Source: Pseudolabrys sp. (GTDB taxonomy: Bacteria > Pseudomonadota > Alphaproteobacteria > Rhizobiales > Xanthobacteraceae). Taken from it: a stretch of 64,000 nt of DNA. A program made the position numbers and the translations under genes. Under the pieces are notes generated by a model. That model was not told where the DNA came from, made no database searches, and worked only from the letters and a program-made list of their open reading frames with translations. The DNA is taken from assembly GCA_029980465.1 (NCBI GenBank), contig JARYIJ010000001.1, positions 2,491,501 to 2,555,500 on the forward strand, in the 5' to 3' direction. Positions 9,245-17,329 of this stretch are shown here, one piece after another (positions within the stretch are counted from its first letter, which is position 1; each line of letters begins with the position of its first letter).

Positions 9245-9892
9245 ATGACCTTGTCTAAGAAGACCGCTGAGGCCGCCCGGAAGGCGGCCGTTCATCCCTT
9301 GAGCCGCCGCGCCTTCGTGATCGGCCTGCCGCTGTTCGCCGGCGGCTGCGTCACCGCCAACTACGGCTCGGTGACGGACAACGGCTTCCACATCGCGCCC
9401 GTCGACACGACCACGATCGATCCGAGCCTGATGCGCACTGAGGTGACGTACACCGGTAAGGAGAAGCCGGGCACGATCGTCGTCAACATTCCGCAGCGGC
9501 GCCTCTATCTGGTCGAGGCCGGCGGCAAGGCGATCCGCTATGGCGTCGGCGTCGGCCGCGCCGAGGCGTTGAACTTCCGCGGCAATGCCGTGATCGGCCG
9601 CAAGGAGAAGTGGCCGCGCTGGACGCCGACCGCCAACATGATGGCGGCAATCCCGCTGTACCGGCACTATGCCGGCGGCATGGACGGCGGCCCGAACAAC
9701 CCGCTGGGGCCGCGCGCGCTCTATCTGTACCGCGACGGCCACGACACCTTCTTCCGCCTGCACGGCACCACCGAGCCCGAGACCATCGGCACCGCGGTGT
9801 CGTCGGGCTGCATCCGCCTGTTCAATCAGGACATCATCGACCTCTACAACCGGGTGCCGGTCGGCACCAAGGTGGTCGTGATCCAGGGCTGA
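9245..9892 (+). CDS. L,D-transpeptidase (YkuD domain)
   Basis: A 215-residue envelope enzyme expected to make 3-3 crosslinks in peptidoglycan or to attach proteins to it. The N-terminus has SRRAFVIG followed by a hydrophobic stretch ending FAGGC, giving a twin-arginine-like export signal with a weak lipobox. The YkuD domain begins near residue 75 (PGTIVVNIPQRRLYLVE) and contains the catalytic set, H173 in RLHGT and C189 in SSGCIRL. The start was placed at the ATG; an upstream GTG at 9212 would add 11 residues. Neither has a clear ribosome binding site. Confidence 0.92.
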   Translation: MTLSKKTAEAARKAAVHPLSRRAFVIGLPLFAGGCVTANYGSVTDNGFHIAPVDTTTIDPSLMRTEVTYTGKEKPGTIVVNIPQRRLYLVEAGGKAIRYGVGVGRAEALNFRGNAVIGRKEKWPRWTPTANMMAAIPLYRHYAGGMDGGPNNPLGPRALYLYRDGHDTFFRLHGTTEPETIGTAVSSGCIRLFNQDIIDLYNRVPVGTKVVVIQG

Positions 9893-10066
9893 GCGGCGGC
9901 TCGTGCCGATATCAGGCCGGCGTCAAGCCGGTATCTTGGCGCGGTGGCGCGCGAGGAAACCGCAGAACAGCGCGGCGAGGCGCGGTTCGGCATCTTGTTT
10001 GAAAGGGCCGCCATTACCGCGGCCTCAGCCCGCCCGGTCAAGCCGCCTCAGGTCTCCTGCCGTCCT

Positions 10067-10239
10067 TTTGCAGCGGCGGCGCCGAGCCGAGCCCCTATAT
10101 GATGGCGCATCATCGGCGACCTGATGCGATGCAAGGGCAGTTCGACGGTATCATCGTCGAGACCACCGGATTGGCAGCCCCGGCGCCGGTGGCGCAAGCC
10201 TTCTTCATGGACGGGAACGTCGGGGCGAAGACAAACTGT
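10067..10239 (+). pseudogene. Decayed partial copy of the cobW-family gene
   Basis: Bases 10105-10239 align without large gaps to codons about 84-128 of the intact CobW gene (11767 onward), sharing runs such as TTCATGGACG and CCGGCGCCGGTGGCGCA. One base is missing (GGCAGTTCGAC against GGCAAGTTCGAC), so the frame is broken. Just before it, CCTTTTGC...CCTATAT (10067-10100) resembles the promoter region of the intact gene (11457-11487), so the copy seems to have lost its first 80 or so codons. It cannot encode a GTPase. It marks the left edge of a small accessory island. Confidence 0.85.
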
Positions 10240-10264
10240 ATCCGTTGTCTAGGACTTGAGTATT

Positions 10265-10282
10265 GGTAACTTTTATGTTACC
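10265..10282 (+). promoter_or_regulatory. Inverted repeat over the toxin start, possible operator
   Basis: GGTAAC, TTTTAT, GTTACC: a perfect 6-bp palindrome that contains the ATG of the following toxin gene. Type II modules are usually repressed by their own antitoxin at such sites. Confidence 0.45.
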
Positions 10283-10613
10283 GTCTGTCACGCTCGAAAT
10301 CCGCTATTACGTGGCGGCGGATGGTCGTCAGCCATTTGCCGAATGGTTCGCGGATCTGGAGCCGGTCACGCGCGCTAGGATTGCGCGCGCCGTCACCCGG
10401 ATGGAGCAGGGCAATTTGTCAAACGCGAAGCCGGTCGGCGGCGGCGTGCTCGAATATCGGATCGACTTCGGGCCGGACTATAGGGTCTATTTTGGGCGCG
10501 ACGGCGAGACGCTGGTCATCCTGCTGATCGGCGGCAGCAAGAAGCGGCAGCAGCGCGATATCGAGGCGGCCTTGGCCCATTGGCAGGACTACAAACGGCG
10601 TAGCCGCCGTTGA
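10275..10613 (+). CDS. HigB/RelE-superfamily toxin (phage Gp49-like killer protein)
   Basis: A 112-residue basic protein of the addiction-module killer family, a RelE-fold mRNA interferase expected to cut mRNA on the ribosome. Typical features are the FAEWFADL segment near the N-terminus, GGGVLEYRIDFGPDYRVYF in the middle and a C-terminal GGSKKRQQRDIEAA helix. The antitoxin gene follows after 13 bases, toxin first, as in higBA operons. The start is uncertain: ATG 10275 lies inside an inverted repeat without a clear SD, while TTG 10263 has AGGA 8 bases upstream and would add four residues. Confidence 0.85.
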   Translation: MLPSVTLEIRYYVAADGRQPFAEWFADLEPVTRARIARAVTRMEQGNLSNAKPVGGGVLEYRIDFGPDYRVYFGRDGETLVILLIGGSKKRQQRDIEAALAHWQDYKRRSRR

Positions 10614-10626
10614 GCGGAGACGAAGC

Positions 10627-10938
10627 ATGGCACGATCGAAGAAATTCAAGGACTTGGTGCAGCGTCAGATCAAGGCCGATAAGAAGTTCGCACAAGCGCT
10701 GTTGCGCGAAGGCGTCGATGCCATGCTGAGCGGCGATATCGAGACCGGAAAGTCGCTGCTGCGCGACACCATCAAGGCGACCGTCGGCTTCGAGCAGTTG
10801 GCTAGGGCGACCGGCGCGCCGGCCAAGAGCCTAATCCGCATGTTCGGCCCGCGCGGCAATCCGCAGGCGAAAAATCTATTCGCCGTCATCGGCTATCTGC
10901 AAAAGAAGGCCGGCCTGCATCTGCGCGTGGCGGCATAA
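10627..10938 (+). CDS. Addiction-module antitoxin of the HigA/XRE-like type
   Basis: A 103-residue partner of the preceding toxin. The N-terminal half is helical and charged; the C-terminal half is a helix-turn-helix (FEQLARATGAPAKSLIRMF near 57-75, then PQAKNLFAVIGYLQ). It should neutralise the toxin and repress the operon. GGAGACGAAGC before the ATG gives a good ribosome binding site. Base composition is somewhat less GC-rich than neighbouring core genes, as expected of a mobile module. Confidence 0.85.
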   Translation: MARSKKFKDLVQRQIKADKKFAQALLREGVDAMLSGDIETGKSLLRDTIKATVGFEQLARATGAPAKSLIRMFGPRGNPQAKNLFAVIGYLQKKAGLHLRVAA

Positions 10939-11032
10939 AATTACGAGTTTCCCAGATAGTGCGGCTGTTTTCGGCCGTTGCTGACCATCGATCATCTCAA
11001 GGTGATTGTTGGCATCCTAAGGGGAGCTATTT

Positions 11033-11377
11033 TTGTACACACTTCTGACCTATACGGACCTACAACTTTCGATCACAAAAGCAACCGGCAGCGCCGTACA
11101 GACAAAATTACGTTGGAATAAGTTTCAGTCGCTCGCCGAACCGGTCATTGCCGGGATAGAAGTCGAACCTAGGTTTTTTGCCTACGATTTCCGTCAGCGT
11201 CTGTATGAAGCATTTCATACCTGTCAGCTATGCAAGAACGAAATTCACTCGTTGGAGGACAGGACTATGGACCACATAATTCCCTATAGCAAAGGTGGCA
11301 AAACAACACCTAACAACGGACAACTCGCCCACCGAGCATGCAACGCAAGCAAGAACAACCTTATCGATTTGGCCTAG
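11033..11377 (+). CDS. HNH endonuclease domain protein, probably a remnant of a larger nuclease
   Basis: A 114-residue protein with a zinc-supported HNH domain in its second half: CQLC (64-67), the catalytic DH pair in RTMDHIIP (about 77-84), the central Asn in TPNNGQLAH (near 95) and the closing HRACNASKNN. The N-terminal 60 residues match no fold I recognise and look like the end of a longer protein, so it may be the C-terminal piece of a restriction-type nuclease. The start is TTG 11033 after AAGGGGAG; a stop at 11018 bars extension. The gene is visibly AT-richer than its surroundings, which suggests transfer. Confidence 0.7.
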   Translation: MYTLLTYTDLQLSITKATGSAVQTKLRWNKFQSLAEPVIAGIEVEPRFFAYDFRQRLYEAFHTCQLCKNEIHSLEDRTMDHIIPYSKGGKTTPNNGQLAHRACNASKNNLIDLA

Positions 11378-11472
11378 AGATGAATATTAGCATTTGATCC
11401 GCCGAAAATTGCACAAAGACGACTCACCGCGAGCCCATTTGCGCCAGGAAAACGAGCCTTTTGCGCCGCCGC

Positions 11473-11502
11473 CCGTGACCTCCTATATCTCTCCCGTCAC
11501 GG
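11473..11502 (+). promoter_or_regulatory. Inverted repeat in the cobW promoter region
   Basis: CCGTGAC and GTCACGG are exact inverse copies separated by 16 bases containing CTATATCT, a possible -10 element, 14 bases before the ATG. It could be an operator for an unidentified regulator. It does not resemble a Zur box. Confidence 0.35.
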
Positions 11503-11515
11503 AGTACCCGCCCTC

Positions 11516-12613
11516 ATGTCCACCGCGCCCTCGACGTCCGATACCGCGTCCAAAATTCCCGTTACCGTGCTGACCGGCTATCTCGGCGCCGGCAAGACCA
11601 CGCTGCTCAACCGCATCCTGTCGGAACCGCACGGCAAGAAATACGCCGTGATCGTCAACGAGTTCGGCGAGATCGGCATCGACAACGACCTCGTCGTCAA
11701 CGCCGACGAGGAAATCTTCGAGATGAACAACGGCTGCATCTGCTGCACCGTGCGCGGCGACCTGGTGCGCATCATCGACGGCCTGATGCGGCGCAAGGGC
11801 AAGTTCGACGCCATCATCGTCGAAACCACCGGCCTCGCCGATCCGGCGCCGGTGGCGCAGACCTTTTTCATGGACGAGAACGTCGGGGCCAAGACCAAGC
11901 TCGACGCCGTGGTGACGGTGGCCGACGCCAAATGGCTGAGCGACCGCCTCAAGGATGCGCCCGAAGCCAAGAACCAGATCGCGTTCGCCGACGTCATCCT
12001 GCTCAACAAGACCGATCTTGTCGGCAAGGATGAGCTCGAGGAGGTCGAGGCGCGCATCCGCGGCATCAATCCTTACGCGCGGCTGCATCGCACCCAGCGC
12101 TCGCAGATCGCCATCGATCAGGTGCTCGACCGCAACGCCTTCGATCTCGACCGCATCCTCGAGATCGAGCCGGAGTTCCTGCACGCCGGGGAGGACGACC
12201 ACGATCATCGTCATGATCACCACCACGATCACGATCACGATCACGATCACGGCCACGATCACGGCCATGAGCATCACCACCATCACGGCGGCGGACTGAA
12301 GCATTATCACGACGAGGACATGCAATCGCTGTCGTTCAGGACCGACAAGCCGCTCGATCCGGACAAGTTCTTTCCGTGGATCCAGAAGCTGGTCGCCGAG
12401 GACGGGCCGAAGATCCTGCGCTCCAAGGGCATCCTGTCGTTCAAGAACGACCCGCAGCGCTTCGTCTTCCAGGGCGTGCACATGATCCTCGACGGCGACC
12501 ATCAGCGCGACTGGAAGGAGGGCGAGAAGCGCGATAGCCGCATCGTCTTCATCGGCCGCAAGCTGCCGGAAGAGAAGATCCGGGAAGGTTTCGAGAGCTG
12601 CGTGGCGTCATGA
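11516..12613 (+). CDS. CobW/COG0523-family GTPase with histidine-rich metal-binding tract
   Basis: A 365-residue G3E GTPase thought to act as a metallochaperone. The Walker A motif GYLGAGKTTLL is at 21-31, the metal-binding CxCC motif in NNGCICCTV at 72-79, and the G4 motif NKTD at 164-167. A tract of some 30 mainly His and Asp residues (228-257) separates the GTPase domain from the C-terminal CobW_C domain. The His tract is typical of zinc-handling members such as ZigA/ZagA. Nitrile hydratase activators (P47K) also belong to this family, but this gene lies 16 kb from the nitrile hydratase genes. A truncated copy lies at 10067-10239. Confidence 0.93.
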   Translation: MSTAPSTSDTASKIPVTVLTGYLGAGKTTLLNRILSEPHGKKYAVIVNEFGEIGIDNDLVVNADEEIFEMNNGCICCTVRGDLVRIIDGLMRRKGKFDAIIVETTGLADPAPVAQTFFMDENVGAKTKLDAVVTVADAKWLSDRLKDAPEAKNQIAFADVILLNKTDLVGKDELEEVEARIRGINPYARLHRTQRSQIAIDQVLDRNAFDLDRILEIEPEFLHAGEDDHDHRHDHHHDHDHDHDHGHDHGHEHHHHHGGGLKHYHDEDMQSLSFRTDKPLDPDKFFPWIQKLVAEDGPKILRSKGILSFKNDPQRFVFQGVHMILDGDHQRDWKEGEKRDSRIVFIGRKLPEEKIREGFESCVAS

Positions 12614-12633
12614 TGGGCTTGCCACATAATCAG

Positions 12634-12746
12634 CGTCATACCCGGGCTTGACCCGGGCATCCATGTGGCCTTGCCTCACTTTACGTTACGTAAGCCCGTC
12701 TCTGTTGAGACGCTTCATGGATTGCCGGGTCAAGCCCGGCAATGAC
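12634..12746. repeat. Palindromic repeat, family C (copy 1)
   Basis: CGTCATACCCGGGCTTGACC at the left and its near-inverse GGTCAAGCCCGGCAATGAC at the right, each itself a small palindrome around GGGCTTGACCC. Related copies are at 54542 and 55359. It lies between the cobW and WD40 genes. Confidence 0.8.
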
Positions 12747-12767
12747 TGCCCGATTTGAAGTCTGCGA

Positions 12768-13769
12768 ATGTCCGATCTTCCCCCCAACACACCGTCCGTC
12801 GCCGATCGCGTCCGCCCCGTAAAAGCCGACCGCACGATCGTCGCCGTGCACTTCCTCGACGGCACGCCGGTGTTCGTGCTGGGCGAGGAGGCTCTGCTGT
12901 TTGCCGGCGAGCAGGGCGAAGCGCGCGTGCCGGTGCATGGCGGCGCGATCCTTGCCAGCGCCAGCGACGGCAAGCGCATCGTCACTGGAGGCGATGACGG
13001 CCGCGTCGTGTCGACCGGCCTTGACGCAAAGCCAAACGAGATCGCCACCGACGCCAAAAAGCGCTGGATCGATCAGGTCGCGCTCGGCCCCGACAATGCG
13101 GTGGCTTGGTCGGCCGGCAAGACCGCGTTCGTGAAGACGAAGAAGGGCGAGGAGAAGACGATCGAAGCCCCCTCGACCGTCGCCGGGCTCGCCTTTGCGC
13201 CCAAGGGCTTCCGCCTCGCCATCGCGCACTACAATGGCGTGACCCTGTGGTTTCCCAACGCGCAGGCCGCCGGCGAGAAGCTCGAATGGAAGGGCTCGCA
13301 TCTTGCCGTCGGCTTCAGCCCCGACGGCCGCTTCCTCGTCACCGCGATGCAGGAGCCGACCATGCACGGCTGGCGGCTGCTCGACGGCAAGCACATGCGC
13401 ATGTCCGGCTATTCGGCGCGGGTGCGCTCGTTCGGCTTCACCGCCGGCGGCGATTATCTCGCGACCTCGGGCTCCGAGCAGCTCATCCTGTGGCCCTATG
13501 ACGGCAAGGACGGTCCCATGGGTAAGCAGCCGCTGATGTGGGCGCCGTCGAACGCGCGCGTCGCGGCGGTCGCGCCGCATCCGCGCCAGCCGATCGTCGC
13601 GGTCGGCTTTGCCGACGGCATCGTGCTGCTGGTGCGGATCGAGGACGGCGCCGAGATCCTGGTGAAGCCGAAAGACCCTGCGCCCATCACGGCGCTCGGC
13701 TGGGACGCACACGGCGCCCAGCTTGCGTTTGGCACGGAGGACGGCGAGGCGGGCGTTGTGGGGCTTTAG
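12768..13769 (+). CDS. WD40-repeat beta-propeller protein
   Basis: A 333-residue cytosolic-looking protein built of degenerate WD40 blades. Recurrent blade patterns include ILASASDGKRIVTGGDDGRVV (about 66-86), VGFSPDGRFLVTA and FTAGGDYLATSGSEQLILW. No enzymatic motif or signal peptide is present, so a scaffold role is the safest call. It follows the CobW gene in the same direction, and from general knowledge of alphaproteobacteria the two are often neighbours. A metal-related partnership is therefore possible but not shown. A palindromic repeat separates them. Confidence 0.85.
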   Translation: MSDLPPNTPSVADRVRPVKADRTIVAVHFLDGTPVFVLGEEALLFAGEQGEARVPVHGGAILASASDGKRIVTGGDDGRVVSTGLDAKPNEIATDAKKRWIDQVALGPDNAVAWSAGKTAFVKTKKGEEKTIEAPSTVAGLAFAPKGFRLAIAHYNGVTLWFPNAQAAGEKLEWKGSHLAVGFSPDGRFLVTAMQEPTMHGWRLLDGKHMRMSGYSARVRSFGFTAGGDYLATSGSEQLILWPYDGKDGPMGKQPLMWAPSNARVAAVAPHPRQPIVAVGFADGIVLLVRIEDGAEILVKPKDPAPITALGWDAHGAQLAFGTEDGEAGVVGL

Positions 13770-13870
13770 TCATTCCGGGGCGCGCACAAAGTGCGCGAAC
13801 CCGGAATCCAGAGACGATATTCGGTGAGGCTGGATTCCGGGTTCGCCGTTTCGCGGCGCTCCGGAATGAC
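13769..13870. repeat. Palindromic repeat, family B (copy 1)
   Basis: Begins GTCATTCCGG and ends CCGGAATGAC, with inner GAACCCGGAATCC / GGATTCCGGGTTC arms. It starts at the last base of the WD40 stop codon. The second copy is at 30032. Confidence 0.8.
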
Positions 13871-13950
13871 ATGATAAGGTCGGCCGTGAGGTCGGCGGCG
13901 CGGCCACGCCGAGCACACAAGGCTACTGCGGCCACGTTCCAGAACGACGA

Positions 13951-15393
13951 TCATCGCACCAGCACGTTCCTGAACTGCCAGGGGTCCGAGGTGTCGATGT
14001 CCTCGGGGAACAGGCCGGGGCGGCCGGAGAGCGGCGTCCAGTCGGTGTAGAAGCCTTTCACCGGTCCGAGATAGGGCAACTGAATTTCCAGCAGCCGGTG
14101 GAAGTCCATCTCGTCGGCTTCGACGATGCCCTCATGCGGATGCTCGATGGCCCATACCATGCCGCCGATCACGGCGGATGTGACCTGCAAGGCTGTGGCG
14201 TTCTGGTATGGCGCCAGCGCCCGTGTTTCCTCGATCGAGAGCTGAGAGCCGAACCAGTAGGCGTTCTTGCCGTGGCCGTAGAGCAAGACGCCGAGCTCGT
14301 CGATGCCGTCGACGATTTCGTCCTCTCCGAGGATGTGGTGCTTCTCCTGCATCTTGCCCGAGCCGAACGTCTCGTGCAGCGACAGCACCGCGTCGTCGGC
14401 GGGGTGATAGGCGTAGTGGCAGGTCGGCCGGTAGATCGCCTTGCCTGACGCGTCGCGCACCGTGAAGTAATCGGAAATCGAGATCGACTCGTTGTGGGTG
14501 ACGAGAAACCCGTACTGTGGCCCCCGGGTCGGGCACCAGGTGCGCACGCGCGTGTCGCCGCCGGGCTGCATCAGGTAGATCGCCGCGCCGGACCCGCTCT
14601 CGTGCGTGTGCGCATTTGGCGGCATCCACCTTTCGTGCGTGCCCCAGCCGAGTTCGGACGGCTGCATGCCTTCCGACAGGAAGCCTTCGACCGACCAGGT
14701 ATTGACGAAAACGTTCGCCGGTTTCGGATTTTTGCAGCGCTGGGTGTCGCGCTCGGCGATGTGGATGCCTTTGACGCCGGCGTGCCGCATCAAGTCTGCC
14801 CATTCGGCTCGAGTCTTCGGCTCGGGCACGTTGAGCTTGAGATCCGCTGCGATGTTGAGCAGCGCTTGCTTGGCGAAGAAAGAGACCATGCCGGGATTGG
14901 CGCCGCAGCAGGACACCGCCGTCATCGAGCCGGGCTTGCGCGCGCGCTTCGCGGCCAGCGTCATCTCGCGCAGGGCGTAGTTCGAGCGCGCGGCGGCGTC
15001 CTTGGTCGCGTCGAAATAGAAGCCGAGCCAGGGCTCGTTGACGGTGTCGATGTAAAGCGCGCCGAGCTCGTTGCAGAGCTCCATGATGTCGACCGAACCG
15101 GTGTCCACCGACAGGTTGACGCAAAAGCCCCGGCCGCCGCCTTCGGTGAGCAAAGGCGTCAGCAACTCACGATAATTGTCCCTGGTCAGACCTTGCTGGA
15201 TGAAGCGGACGCCATGCTTCTCGCAATGCGCCTTGCGGCCTTCATCCTTGGGATCGAGAACCGTGACGCGCGACTTGTCGTAGTCGAAGTGGCGCTCGAT
15301 CAGCGGCAGCGTGCCTTTGCCGATCGAGCCGAAGCCGACCATCACGATGGGGCCGCTGATCTTTGCGTGGACCGGCCACTGCGCCATCATCAA
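13951..15393 (-). CDS. hss: Homospermidine synthase
   Basis: A 480-residue NAD-dependent enzyme that joins two putrescine units (or putrescine and spermidine) into sym-homospermidine, the characteristic polyamine of many rhizobia. The N-terminal dinucleotide motif VMVGFGSIGKG is at 17-27, and LYIDTVNEPWLGFYFD lies near 112-127. Length and sequence style fit the bacterial Hss family, related to saccharopine dehydrogenase. Three ATGs stand in a row; the first follows GAGGAG. Ornithine decarboxylase, which makes its substrate putrescine, is encoded upstream on the same strand beyond a GNAT gene. Confidence 0.95.
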   Translation of the reverse strand: MMMAQWPVHAKISGPIVMVGFGSIGKGTLPLIERHFDYDKSRVTVLDPKDEGRKAHCEKHGVRFIQQGLTRDNYRELLTPLLTEGGGRGFCVNLSVDTGSVDIMELCNELGALYIDTVNEPWLGFYFDATKDAAARSNYALREMTLAAKRARKPGSMTAVSCCGANPGMVSFFAKQALLNIAADLKLNVPEPKTRAEWADLMRHAGVKGIHIAERDTQRCKNPKPANVFVNTWSVEGFLSEGMQPSELGWGTHERWMPPNAHTHESGSGAAIYLMQPGGDTRVRTWCPTRGPQYGFLVTHNESISISDYFTVRDASGKAIYRPTCHYAYHPADDAVLSLHETFGSGKMQEKHHILGEDEIVDGIDELGVLLYGHGKNAYWFGSQLSIEETRALAPYQNATALQVTSAVIGGMVWAIEHPHEGIVEADEMDFHRLLEIQLPYLGPVKGFYTDWTPLSGRPGLFPEDIDTSDPWQFRNVLVR

Positions 15394-15488
15394 TCTCCTC
15401 AGCCAATATCGGGTTTAGCGTTGCCGGCGCGGCAACGGAATAGCGGCCGCGCGGAATCCCGCGCAGCCGCGGCGGATTTGTGGACAGG

Positions 15489-16055
15489 TTATGCGGCGCG
15501 CGGGACGAGGCGAGGCCGCGCCTTGAACGGCGCCAGCGCGCCGAGCCCGGGCTTGCGCAGCCGCTCGCCGGATGCGGTGACGATGCCGCAAGCGCCGTCG
15601 AGCGCGCCGGCCTTGAGCTCGGCCGCGAGCAGGCGGGCCGGGTCGGCGCCCTTGATTGCCAGCGCGCCTGTCTTCGCCGCGCTGAAGCCGAAGCGGCCGT
15701 AATAGGCCGCGTCGCCGACCAGCAGCACCGCGCCATGACCGCGCTCGGCAGCGACGATCAGCGCGCGCTGCATCAGCGCTGCGCCGATGCCGTGGCCGCG
15801 ATGATCAGGATGCACGGCGAGCGGGCCGAGCAGCAGCGCCGGCCGGCCGCGGCCGGCGTGGACGGGCCAGAGCCGCACAGTGCCGAGCATGCAGCCGTGT
15901 TCAAACGCAACAAGGGACAGCCCGTCGGCCGGCTTGCGGCCGTTGCGCAATTTCGCCGACGGCTTGGTGTGGCGTTCATCGCCATAGGCGACGTCGAGCA
16001 GGGCTTCGCGCGCTGGCGCGTCGACGGGGCGTTCAGGACGGATGGTGACGGTCAT
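15489..16055 (-). CDS. GNAT-family N-acetyltransferase
   Basis: A 188-residue acetyltransferase of the YhbS-like group. The acetyl-CoA-binding motif A is clear in LGPLAVHPDHRGHGIGAALM (about 76-95), followed by GDAAYYGRFGF near 113-123, which is typical of YhbS relatives. The acceptor substrate is unknown. It sits between ornithine decarboxylase and homospermidine synthase in the same orientation, so a polyamine connection is conceivable. Repeats and gaps of about 100 bases on both sides argue against tight coupling. Confidence 0.85.
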   Translation of the reverse strand: MTVTIRPERPVDAPAREALLDVAYGDERHTKPSAKLRNGRKPADGLSLVAFEHGCMLGTVRLWPVHAGRGRPALLLGPLAVHPDHRGHGIGAALMQRALIVAAERGHGAVLLVGDAAYYGRFGFSAAKTGALAIKGADPARLLAAELKAGALDGACGIVTASGERLRKPGLGALAPFKARPRLVPRAA

Positions 16056-16068
16056 GCTGCAACCTCCC

Positions 16069-16167
16069 GTGTCCCGGATGCGGCTGATCCGGGACCCCGG
16101 TTAAGGGGAAGCTGGGTCCCGGGTCTGCGGCGCATCATCAAGTGATGCTGCGCCGCGCCCGGGACAC
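16069..16167. repeat. Palindromic repeat, family A (copy 2)
   Basis: GTGTCCCGG at the left and CCGGGACAC at the right, with inner GACCCCGG and CTGGGTCCCGG segments. It lies between the GNAT and ornithine decarboxylase genes. Confidence 0.85.
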
Positions 16168-16175
16168 GCGAGTTG

Positions 16176-17318
16176 TCAGATGTGATACGTCTTCAGCGGG
16201 TTGAAGCCGTTGAAGGCCACCGACGAGTAGGTCGCCGTATAGGCGCCGGTGCCCTCGATCAGCAGCTTGTCGCCGATCTCGAGGCTCACCGGCAGCGCAT
16301 AAGGCTGCTTCTCGTACATCACGTCTGCGCTGTCGCAGGTCGGACCTGCCAGCACGCAGGGCGAGGTATCCGCGCCGTCGCGCGGGGTCTTGATCGGGTA
16401 GCGGATCGACTCGTCCATCGTCTCGGCGAGGCCGCCGAACTTGCCGATGTCGAGATAGACCCAGCGCACGTCGTCTTCCTCGCTCTTCTTGGAGACGAGG
16501 ACGACTTCGGTCTCGATCACGCCGGCATTGCCGACCATGCCGCGGCCCGGCTCGATGATCGTCTCCGGGATGCGGTTGCCGAAGTGCTTGCGCAGCGCCT
16601 TGAAGATGGCGTTGCCGTAGGTCTTCACCGTCGGCACGTTCTTCAGGTACCTGGTCGGGAAGCCGCCGCCGAGGTTGACCATCGACAGGTTCATGCCGCG
16701 CTCGCCGCACTCCTTGAACACGGCCGCCGCCTGCGCGAGGGCGCGGTCCCAGGCATGCTGGTTGCGCTGCTGCGAACCGACGTGGAACGACACGCCGTAG
16801 GCCTCGAGGCCGAGCTTCATCGCATGCTCGAGCACGTCGACGGCCATCGCCGGCTCGCAGCCGAACTTGCGCGACAGCGGCCATTCGGCGCCGACGCAGT
16901 CGCACAGGATGCGGCAGAACACCCGCGAGCCGGGAGCGGAGCGGGCGATCTTCTCGACCTCGGCCTTGCAGTCGACCGCGAACAGCTGGATGCCCAGCTC
17001 GAAGGCGCGCGCGACGTCGCGCTCCTTCTTGATGGTGTTGCCGTAGGAGATGCGGTCCGCCGTGCAGCCCGCCGCCAGCACCATCTCGATCTCGGCGATC
17101 GAGGCGGTGTCGAAGCAGGAGCCGAGCCTGGCGAGCAGCGCCAGCACTTCCGGAGCCGGGTTGGCCTTGACCGCGTAGAACACGCGGGTGTCGGGCAGCG
17201 CCTTGGCGAAGGCGTTGTAGTTGTCGCGCACGACGTCGAGATCGACGACGAGGCAGGGTTCGGTGTCCTGGCCGCGCTCGCGGCGCGTCTTCAGGAATTC
17301 ACGGATGCGCTCGGTCAT
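16176..17318 (-). CDS. Ornithine/lysine decarboxylase, PLP fold type III
   Basis: A 380-residue alanine-racemase-fold decarboxylase that makes putrescine from ornithine (and possibly cadaverine from lysine). PLP binds to K51 in FYAVKANPAPEVL; the active-site cysteine is C328 in GPTCDSADV; PVSLEIGDKLLIEGTGAYT follows. A longer frame exists upstream to 17426, but the ATG at 17318 follows GAGAGGGG and gives the normal family length. A leader of about 400 nt precedes it (see the ncRNA entry). It feeds homospermidine synthase. Confidence 0.94.
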   Translation of the reverse strand: MTERIREFLKTRRERGQDTEPCLVVDLDVVRDNYNAFAKALPDTRVFYAVKANPAPEVLALLARLGSCFDTASIAEIEMVLAAGCTADRISYGNTIKKERDVARAFELGIQLFAVDCKAEVEKIARSAPGSRVFCRILCDCVGAEWPLSRKFGCEPAMAVDVLEHAMKLGLEAYGVSFHVGSQQRNQHAWDRALAQAAAVFKECGERGMNLSMVNLGGGFPTRYLKNVPTVKTYGNAIFKALRKHFGNRIPETIIEPGRGMVGNAGVIETEVVLVSKKSEEDDVRWVYLDIGKFGGLAETMDESIRYPIKTPRDGADTSPCVLAGPTCDSADVMYEKQPYALPVSLEIGDKLLIEGTGAYTATYSSVAFNGFNPLKTYHI

Positions 17319-17329
17319 CGGCGTATCCC

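Noticed and set aside
10067..11377. Island as a complete integrative element
   Set aside because: No integrase, transposase or att-like direct repeat is visible beyond the cobW homology, so it is reported as an accessory island and not as a mobile element.
12200..12290. Short tandem CACGATCA-like repeats that could suggest a CRISPR or microsatellite
   Set aside because: They encode the His/Asp-rich tract of the CobW protein; there are no spacers and no cas genes.
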